This document shows positions 60,500-64,000 of a stretch of DNA of 64,000 nucleotides, one piece after another; the first letter of the stretch is position 1; the number at the start of each line of letters is the position of its first letter. The position numbers and the translations under genes were made by a program. Source of the DNA: RGIG7213 sp045540335 (lineage in GTDB: Bacteria; Bacillota; Clostridia; Oscillospirales; CAG-272); NCBI GenBank assembly GCA_045540335.1, contig JAZQHC010000004.1, positions 1 through 64,000 of the forward strand, in the 5' to 3' direction. Under the pieces are notes generated by a model. That model saw only the letters and a program-made list of their open reading frames with translations. It did no database searches and was not told the DNA's origin.

Positions 60500-61093
60500 T
60501 TAATAAAACTCGGCAAGCTTGATTGCCGCATCCTTTTCGATAAGTGGTGTACAACGTTCTGCTATGTAAGCTGCAACAGACGGCTTATGGCGAATTTCAC
60601 ATTCAGCAAATTCACCTATAACGCGCGATGGGTAAATATCCCCGCATAATTCGTAGATGCTTTGCGAAAATAAAAGATAATACCTGCATTTTCCGCGAGC
60701 TTTTTCGTAATAAACGGATGTATCTGCACAAATATCAAGCGAAGATATATACTTGCATGCCCCAAGCAGATGCGAAAACCGAGTAAAAGAAAACAAATAC
60801 GTTTTTTTACTGTAATCACATAAAGGACAGTGCGTTTCTTCACTTTTTGTCTTCGTAAGATATATGTCTGCCCCATCAGATGAGGAGGTGTATATTTTTA
60901 CTTCAAATTCACACGATGTATCGAATGAAGTTTTGCGCCTTACGTCTTCAAATAAATTTCGAAATGCAGCGTGGTGCAGAACGTCCTCACCCAAAATGCC
61001 GTTTGAGATATCCGTAGGAAATCCTAAAGATTCCATATCTTTTTCTGAAAGAGAGATTTTTAATTTGTTTTCCGAAAGAAGGTTAAATTGCAT
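60500..61093 (-). CDS. MecA-like adaptor protein
   Basis: The 197-residue product resembles MecA (PF05389): the N-terminal target-binding domain NLLSENKLKISLSEKDMESLGFP, an internal DVRRKTSFDTSCEFEVKIYTSSSDGADIYLTK segment and a C-terminal domain YLFSFTRFSHLLGACKYI, ending KPSVAAYIAERCTPLIEKDAAIKLAEFY (in parts). MecA delivers substrates to ClpC/ClpP. It is shorter in the linker than Bacillus MecA. The GGGGGAA ribosome binding site lies inside a perfect hairpin, so its translation may be controlled. Confidence 0.7.
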   Translation of the reverse strand: MQFNLLSENKLKISLSEKDMESLGFPTDISNGILGEDVLHHAAFRNLFEDVRRKTSFDTSCEFEVKIYTSSSDGADIYLTKTKSEETHCPLCDYSKKTYLFSFTRFSHLLGACKYISSLDICADTSVYYEKARGKCRYYLLFSQSIYELCGDIYPSRVIGEFAECEIRHKPSVAAYIAERCTPLIEKDAAIKLAEFY

Positions 61094-61097
61094 TATA

Positions 61098-61143
61098 TTT
61101 CCCCCGCGATCATACTTTTTAATATTATAATCGTCGGGGGAAA
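61098..61143 (-). promoter_or_regulatory. Hairpin hiding the ribosome binding site of the mecA-like gene
   Basis: TTTCCCCCG (minus strand, 61143-61135) pairs with CGGGGGAAA (61106-61098), 9 perfect pairs, extended by CGAT/ATCG after one bulge. The GGGGG is the only ribosome binding site for the ATG at 61093. No T-run follows on either strand, so it is not an ordinary terminator. It fills the whole gap between the SIS and mecA-like genes. Confidence 0.65.
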
Positions 61144-61155
61144 ATGCGTTACAAA

Positions 61156-61761
61156 TTATTTTTTGTTAAGTCTTTCGCCTACTGCACCGCCCGGATGAAT
61201 AAGGCCGAATTGCTCTTTTCTATATCCTGTCAATTCCATTACCGCTGCAAGAAGTGCATCGAAAATAGCGATCGTAGCAACGTATGAAGCGGTAGCCATC
61301 ATATTGTATTTATCGCTTTCTTTTTCGATCTGCATTTTAATTATAAGGTCTGCATTATTTGCCAAAGGAGAATCAAGGTTTTCCGTAACCGCGATAAGCT
61401 TTGCGCCTTTTTTCTTTACAACGTCGATAATGGGCAACAGCTCAACTGTTTTGCCGCCTCTTGAAACCATGATTACGCAGTCTTCATCTGTTACTACGCC
61501 CAAACCTCCGTGAACGGCTTCCGCAGGTGACATGAAGCAAGCAGGCCTATCAATACAGCAAAGGCTATGCTGGAATTTTTTGGCAGCAATACCTGAAGAA
61601 CCGCTGGCGCACGTTATTATTTTTTTGCATTCACTTAACGCTTTTGCAACCTCTAAAAACGTTGCTTTATCTAAATAATCTTCTGCCTGTGCTATTGCTT
61701 CTCTTTCGATTCTAAGTGATTCCCAAGCCATTTCAAGGGCTTTTTGTGACAAATTATCCAT
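61156..61761 (-). CDS. SIS-domain sugar-phosphate isomerase-like protein (KpsF/GutQ type)
   Basis: The 201-residue product is a single SIS domain: ITCASGSSGIAAKKFQHSL, FMSPAEAVHGGLGVV, VIMVSRGGKTVELLPII and LIAVTENLDSPLANNADLIIKM, ending FGLIHPGGAVGERL as in KpsF/GutQ arabinose-5-phosphate isomerases. It lacks the CBS domains of those enzymes. It isomerises or binds a sugar phosphate; the exact substrate is unknown. It is 12 bases from the divIVA-like gene, with AAAGGAG before its ATG, and is followed by the mecA-like gene. Confidence 0.85.
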   Translation of the reverse strand: MDNLSQKALEMAWESLRIEREAIAQAEDYLDKATFLEVAKALSECKKIITCASGSSGIAAKKFQHSLCCIDRPACFMSPAEAVHGGLGVVTDEDCVIMVSRGGKTVELLPIIDVVKKKGAKLIAVTENLDSPLANNADLIIKMQIEKESDKYNMMATASYVATIAIFDALLAAVMELTGYRKEQFGLIHPGGAVGERLNKK

Positions 61762-61773
61762 TTTCCTACTCCT

Positions 61774-62535
61774 TTATTCTTTTTCGGTTATATTTGTATT
61801 GTAAGGGATAGAGGTGCGAACCGTTTGCGCTTTACGTGCAAGATCGTCTTTGCATATTGCAACGGTGTTTTGAAGCTTTTCCATCGAAGCTCTTATTTCA
61901 TTTGAATGTTGTTCAAACGCGGTAATATATTCGGCTTTGAACAGATCCGCCTTGCGTACTGATTCACCATATATGGTTTCTGCACGTTTGTTTGCACCGT
62001 CTGTTATCTCGTCTGCCGTTTTGTTTGCACGTTCTATTATAAGGTCGGCTTCTTGCCTTGCATTTGATAGAATATCATCTGCGTTCTTGTTTGCATCAAT
62101 AAGTATTTGCCCTATTTTAGCCGACATATTGTCGTACATTTTTGCCTTTTCAATATTTTCATCACTTGCCAAGGGCACAACAGGGGCAAGGGGGGTGTTT
62201 TTTAAAGCTTCGTTTTCGTTACACAGCTTGTCAAGCGCATCGTTTTGTGCGTTTATAAGCTCTTCGCTTTCGTTAAGTTGCGTTTTCAATACATCACATT
62301 CTTCTTGTAAACGCTGTAAAGCTGCCTTCAAATCCTCATTTTCCGCTTTTAAGGATTTGCTTTCTTCAAGTGCGGATTCTGCTGAAGATGCCTTTGTGTT
62401 TGCCTGGTCCAATGCGGTGTTTAATTTTTCAACCTCTTTTTTAAAGTCGAAATTCATTTTTTCGATATATAACGTAACATCGTTTTTATTGAAGCCGTTA
62501 ACCGAATTTCTGAATAATTTCAAGGTATCTGCCAT
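61774..62535 (-). CDS. DivIVA-like coiled-coil protein
   Basis: The 253-residue product has a short N-terminal DivIVA-type segment (LKLFRNSVNGFNKNDVTLYIEKMNFDF in parts, residues 4-30), which in DivIVA inserts into curved membrane, followed by a long coiled coil (about 33-120), a Pro-rich break (VVPLA) and a second coil (about 140-240). It probably acts at the septum or pole as a scaffold, but the call rests on the short N-terminus. I chose the ATG with GGGGAA 6 bases upstream; a TTG/ATG 21 codons earlier lies in the promoter region. Confidence 0.65.
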   Translation of the reverse strand: MADTLKLFRNSVNGFNKNDVTLYIEKMNFDFKKEVEKLNTALDQANTKASSAESALEESKSLKAENEDLKAALQRLQEECDVLKTQLNESEELINAQNDALDKLCNENEALKNTPLAPVVPLASDENIEKAKMYDNMSAKIGQILIDANKNADDILSNARQEADLIIERANKTADEITDGANKRAETIYGESVRKADLFKAEYITAFEQHSNEIRASMEKLQNTVAICKDDLARKAQTVRTSIPYNTNITEKE

Positions 62536-62588
62536 AAAAATTCCCCGCTTTCGTAAAATATGTTCAATGATTCTATTATACGCTTTAT

Positions 62589-62617
62589 ATGATATCACAA
62601 AATATTCCGTTTTTCAA
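62589..62617 (-). promoter_or_regulatory. Sigma-A promoter of the divIVA-like - SIS - mecA-like - udg - AEC run
   Basis: Minus strand: TTGAAA (62617-62612), 17-base spacer, TATCAT (62594-62589). Confidence 0.8.
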
Positions 62618-62734
62618 GATAAAGCGAGCAATATTTTATTTATATAATGAAATATTTCAAATGCGGTTAAACCGTTGTAATAAATATGATCTAAAATATA
62701 TCAATCGGAATATCTCTTTGAAAACAGAGGAAAT

Positions 62735-63808
62735 ATGATAGAAGTTAAAAACGATTTATGGCAATATCTTGCCCAAACACCAAAGCCGTTGATAGTATAT
62801 GGCATGGGCGACGGGGCAGATAAATTGATAAATGCTTTGCAACTGATAAACAGGGAAGTAAGCGACTTTTTTGCATCAGATGGATTTGTAAGGGGGCAAA
62901 ACTTTCACGGTAAAACGGTGCTTTCTTTTGCCGATGTGAAGAAGAAATACGGCGATTTTATAATATTACTTTCTTTTGGCTCGCATTTACCTGATGTTAT
63001 TAAAAATATTTCCGCGCTGGATGACGAGTTTGAACTGTACGCCCCTGATCTTCCGGTTTGTCCGGACGGGCTGTTTACATACGATTATTATGCGGCGCAT
63101 AAGGATGAATTCGAATATGCAAGAAGTCTTCTTTTCGACGATTTTTCAAAACAACAGTATGATGATGTGCTTAATTTTAAATTGTCGGGCAAAATCAAAT
63201 ATATCAAGTTTGCACAAAGTTCGCAATTTGATATTGCAAAATCCGAATTAAGGTGCTATAATTACAAAACGTATGTCGATGCGGGCGCATATAACGGCGA
63301 TACTGTGCTGCATACGTGTGCTTCGTGTCCTAATATTTCTCTTGCCTACGCGTTTGAGCCGGATAAACGAAGCTATAAAAAGCTTGTATCTGCCTGCAAC
63401 GGCATTGATGCTGATGTAAGGTGTATAAACGCTGCACTTTCTGATACCGACGGGGAAACCGTGATATACGAAAAGGGCAACCGCAATACTTCGCTGTTTG
63501 CAAGTGCCGCCACCGATGCAGTAGAAAAACGCATACAAACAGTACGCCTTGATACGGTGATCGGTTCTAAACCGGTTGATTTGATAAAAATGGATGTCGA
63601 AGGGGCAGAGCTTGATGCTATCCAAGGGGCAGAGCAAACGATTTTAAACTGTCAACCCGATATGATAGTTTCTTTATATCACCGAAGGCGTGATATGTAT
63701 TCCATTATTCCGAAAATTCACTCTATGTACAAAGCCCCGAAAATAAGGGTAAGAAAGTCAAGATATATCCCCGCGTGGGATTTTAATATGTATTTGACGA
63801 ATGGGTAA
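62735..63808 (+). CDS. FkbM-family methyltransferase
   Basis: The 357-residue protein has an N-terminal Rossmann-like module (1-115: PLIVYGMGDGADKLINAL, FIILLSFGSHL) and an FkbM methyltransferase domain (about 185-325): YVDAGAYNGDTVLHTCASC (motif I), AYAFEPDKRSYKKL, INAALSDTDGE, VRLDTVIGSKPVDLIKMDVEGAELDAIQGA (in parts). Such enzymes methylate hydroxyls of sugars or secondary metabolites. The pairing with a coenzyme-like module is common in Firmicute glycan loci. AGAGGAAAT precedes the ATG; the promoter is not clear. Confidence 0.85.
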   Translation: MIEVKNDLWQYLAQTPKPLIVYGMGDGADKLINALQLINREVSDFFASDGFVRGQNFHGKTVLSFADVKKKYGDFIILLSFGSHLPDVIKNISALDDEFELYAPDLPVCPDGLFTYDYYAAHKDEFEYARSLLFDDFSKQQYDDVLNFKLSGKIKYIKFAQSSQFDIAKSELRCYNYKTYVDAGAYNGDTVLHTCASCPNISLAYAFEPDKRSYKKLVSACNGIDADVRCINAALSDTDGETVIYEKGNRNTSLFASAATDAVEKRIQTVRLDTVIGSKPVDLIKMDVEGAELDAIQGAEQTILNCQPDMIVSLYHRRRDMYSIIPKIHSMYKAPKIRVRKSRYIPAWDFNMYLTNG

Positions 63809-63830
63809 AACAATTTATAAGAGGTATGAA

Positions 63831-64000
63831 ATGAAAAACAGATTCAAAAAACTTTCAGCGCTTTTGCTTGCGTGTATAACGGTTATATCCGTGTTGCAGC
63901 TGCCTACATTTGCAGTGGCGGATAAGGATAAGGCGCAGATAAAAGTATCTTCTTCCACTACGGCGCCCGAAAAAGGCGAAACCTTCTCTGTAGGTGTTGA
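63831..64000 (+). CDS. Secreted protein, N-terminal fragment (possible cohesin or Ig-like domain)
   Basis: The first 56 codons are visible: a basic start and signal peptide MKNRFKKLSALLLACITV (to about residue 29, ending FAVA), then AQIKVSSSTTAPEKGETFSVGV. A short beta strand after the signal followed by a Gly-Glu-x-Phe-x-Val strand is how many cohesins, and several Ig-like domains, begin. The rest is outside the window, so the call is tentative. AGAGGT lies 5 bases before the ATG, and the gene follows the FkbM gene by 22 bases. Confidence 0.5.
   Translation, partial: MKNRFKKLSALLLACITVISVLQLPTFAVADKDKAQIKVSSSTTAPEKGETFSVGV

Noticed and set aside
1..64000. tRNA, rRNA or CRISPR features
   Set aside because: No cloverleaf, rRNA-like sequence or regularly spaced repeats were found by eye; a covariance-model scan could overturn this for small RNAs.

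Overview
The window looks like a chromosomal segment of a Gram-positive, endospore-forming anaerobe of class Clostridia, probably an uncultured gut or rumen lineage. The evidence is an A+T-rich sequence, strong AGGAGG-type ribosome binding sites, TTG and GTG starts, sigma-A promoters (TTGACA-N17-TATAAT), a dnaG-rpoD pair, sporulation genes (yabP, yabQ, dpaA, dpaB), and many lipoproteins and LRR/dockerin/cohesin surface proteins. I see no rRNA, tRNA, CRISPR array or prophage. Only the left edge holds a recognisable mobile element: the end of an IS3-family (IS150-like) insertion sequence abutting hflC.

Layout. 0-7 kb: IS end; hflK-hflC on the minus strand; a GH99-like glycosidase lipoprotein and a YwqG-like protein; a convergent small lipoprotein. 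7.4-10.3 kb: dnaG-rpoD. 10.4-18.6 kb: surface region with an orphan ABC solute-binding lipoprotein carrying a long coiled-coil insertion, a 1353-residue BspA-like LRR protein ending in a dockerin, and, directly coupled to it, a membrane-anchored cohesin protein. 18.6-20.9 kb: yabP-yabQ-divIC and an amidohydrolase. 21-30.5 kb: a two-component system, an HtrA-like protein lacking the whole catalytic triad, NusG-II / Gx-transporter / ApbE genes (extracytoplasmic flavinylation type) and a giant CotH-RCC1 lipoprotein. 30.8-38 kb: an oxidoreductase, a small membrane protein, a CDP-alcohol phosphatidyltransferase, an overlapping minus-strand operon corrinoid protein - SEDS glycosyltransferase - metY, and an LRR lipoprotein. 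38.2-42.5 kb: a second dockerin protein with a Cthe_2159-type beta-helix, then dpaA-dpaB. 42.5-51 kb: acyl-ligase plus ACP operon, and divergently an acyl-CoA synthetase, a medium-chain dehydrogenase, an aldolase/SDR fusion and a PHP protein. 51-57 kb: pyrBI, a flavin reductase, trmB, a HAAS/DUF4097 pair, DUF378 and a methyltransferase. 57-62.6 kb: a PrsA-like lipoprotein and the minus-strand run divIVA-like - SIS - mecA-like - udg - AEC transporter. 62.7-64 kb: an FkbM methyltransferase and the start of a secreted protein that may be another cohesin-type protein.

The most notable system is the surface cohesin/dockerin set. A membrane-anchored cohesin lies immediately downstream of, and overlaps the expression signals of, an LRR protein with a perfect two-loop dockerin; a second dockerin lies 20 kb away on a carbohydrate-binding beta-helix protein. 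No dockerin-bearing enzyme is visible here, so this may be a small adhesion or display complex rather than a classical cellulosome. Other noteworthy items are the HtrA pseudoprotease, the coiled-coil insertion in the solute-binding protein, and hairpins that would hide ribosome binding sites (IS transposase, mecA-like gene, dpaA). All functions are inferred from reading the sequence by eye; no database search was possible.
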